Positions 5,025-5,522 of a stretch of 5,522 nt of DNA are shown piece by piece; the stretch's first letter is position 1; the number at the start of each line of letters is the position of its first letter. The translations under genes and the position numbers were made by a program. The notes beneath the pieces were generated by a model. It saw only the letters and a program-made list of their open reading frames with translations, was not told the origin of the DNA and made no database searches. The stretch is from Helicobacteraceae bacterium (GTDB lineage Bacteria > Campylobacterota > Campylobacteria > Campylobacterales > Sulfurimonadaceae): the NCBI GenBank assembly GCA_030596305.1, contig JAUVKK010000075.1, positions 1-5,522 of the forward strand, read 5' to 3'.

Positions 5025-5522
5025 ATGAGACTCAGCAGTAAAAATATTGTAAGTTCATTTCTTATTCGAGCTCTTTTTGCGATGATCTTCATCAGTCTTC
5101 TCAGCTCCGTCTCTATCTACTATTTTCAACAATACAATTTTTACACTTCATTAGCTGATGAGATCAAAGAGCATGTAGATGAGGGGCTTGAAAAGTATGA
5201 CCAAAATCTAAAACTTTCATCTAAAAAAGTCCTGAAAGAAGATGTTCAGGCATTGATGCAAGAGCTTGACTTTGTGAGAGTAGAGGTTTATGACAACCAA
5301 AAAGAGGAGCTGTTCACATTCTTCCATGAGGGGAAACAGTTTGATAAAAAGCTAAGACTTATCAACGAAAACTATGCATTCATCGCACATGATTTTCCGA
5401 CATCTGAAAAGATGAACTACAACTTTTTTGAACTGCCTGACAAGCAGTACTTTTTACAGATCTTCTACCCCATATACAAGTCAGGCCAACTCCTGGGTTA
5501 CATCGAGGGCATATCTTACGTA
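5025..5522 (+). CDS. N-terminus of a membrane-anchored sensor protein, 3' truncated
   Basis: The frame is open from a well-placed ATG (GAGGAG 5 bases upstream) to the window end, giving 166 residues of a longer protein. Residues 1-15 are polar/basic, residues 16-34 form a membrane helix (ALFAMIFISLLSSVSIYYF), and from about residue 36 the chain is hydrophilic and mixed helix/strand. A helical stretch at 43-80 leads to the strand FVRVEVYD (83-90) and later YFLQIFYPIYKSGQLLGYIEG (split: YFLQIFYPIY at 142-151, GQLLGYIEG at 154-162). This is typical of a periplasmic PAS/Cache-like sensing domain, which in bacterial receptors is followed by a second membrane helix and a cytoplasmic HD-GYP, GGDEF, histidine kinase or chemotaxis domain. 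The output domain is outside the window, so the exact class cannot be given. It is transcribed away from the MITE-like element that ends 62 bases upstream. Confidence 0.75.
   Translation, partial: MRLSSKNIVSSFLIRALFAMIFISLLSSVSIYYFQQYNFYTSLADEIKEHVDEGLEKYDQNLKLSSKKVLKEDVQALMQELDFVRVEVYDNQKEELFTFFHEGKQFDKKLRLINENYAFIAHDFPTSEKMNYNFFELPDKQYFLQIFYPIYKSGQLLGYIEGISYV

Overview
The window looks like chromosomal DNA from a free-living, low-to-moderate GC member of the Campylobacterota (Sulfurimonas/Sulfurovum-like). This is inferred from overall protein style, the AT-rich spacers, promoters with a recognisable -10 but no clear -35, and the gene mix: a Vitreoscilla/Campylobacter-type single-domain globin, a membrane GGDEF protein, and DUF2238 and DUF2628 membrane proteins. 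No rRNA, tRNA, CRISPR array or transposase gene was seen.

Layout, left to right. (1) 2-508 +: 3' end of a helical, PhoU-like protein, probably the C-terminus of a Na/Pi cotransporter. (2) 718-1167 +: a monocistronic single-domain haemoglobin with its own promoter and a good terminator hairpin. (3) 1346-1986 (perhaps to 2009) +: a two-gene operon behind a perfect TATAAT box and a 13-bp palindrome. It encodes a small, very acidic protein of unknown family and a protein with an excisionase/MerR-like HTH joined to a lysine-rich, histone-H1-like tail. The end of the tail gene carries two in-frame A AAA AAG slippery heptamers, and a -1 shift would add a good H1-like end. (4) 2034-3128 -: a six-TM diguanylate cyclase with intact GGEEF and I-site, convergent with the operon. 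(5) 3347-3943 +: a DUF2238 (YjdF-type) membrane protein, divergent from the cyclase. (6) 4059-4565 +: a DUF2628 membrane protein. (7) 4697-4962: a 266-bp non-coding element with 31-bp terminal inverted repeats (27/31 identical), an AATA direct repeat at both ends, and an internal nested palindrome. It looks like a MITE. (8) 5025-5522 +: N-terminus of a membrane sensor protein cut by the window edge; its effector domain is not visible.

Most genes look independently transcribed. The broad theme is sensing and housekeeping: haem-based O2/NO handling, c-di-GMP synthesis, a possible nucleoid-associated protein and a membrane sensor. The two most interesting items are the MITE-like element just upstream of the sensor gene and the possible -1 frameshift in the histone-tailed HTH protein. 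Function assignments rest on motif recognition by eye; no database search was run.
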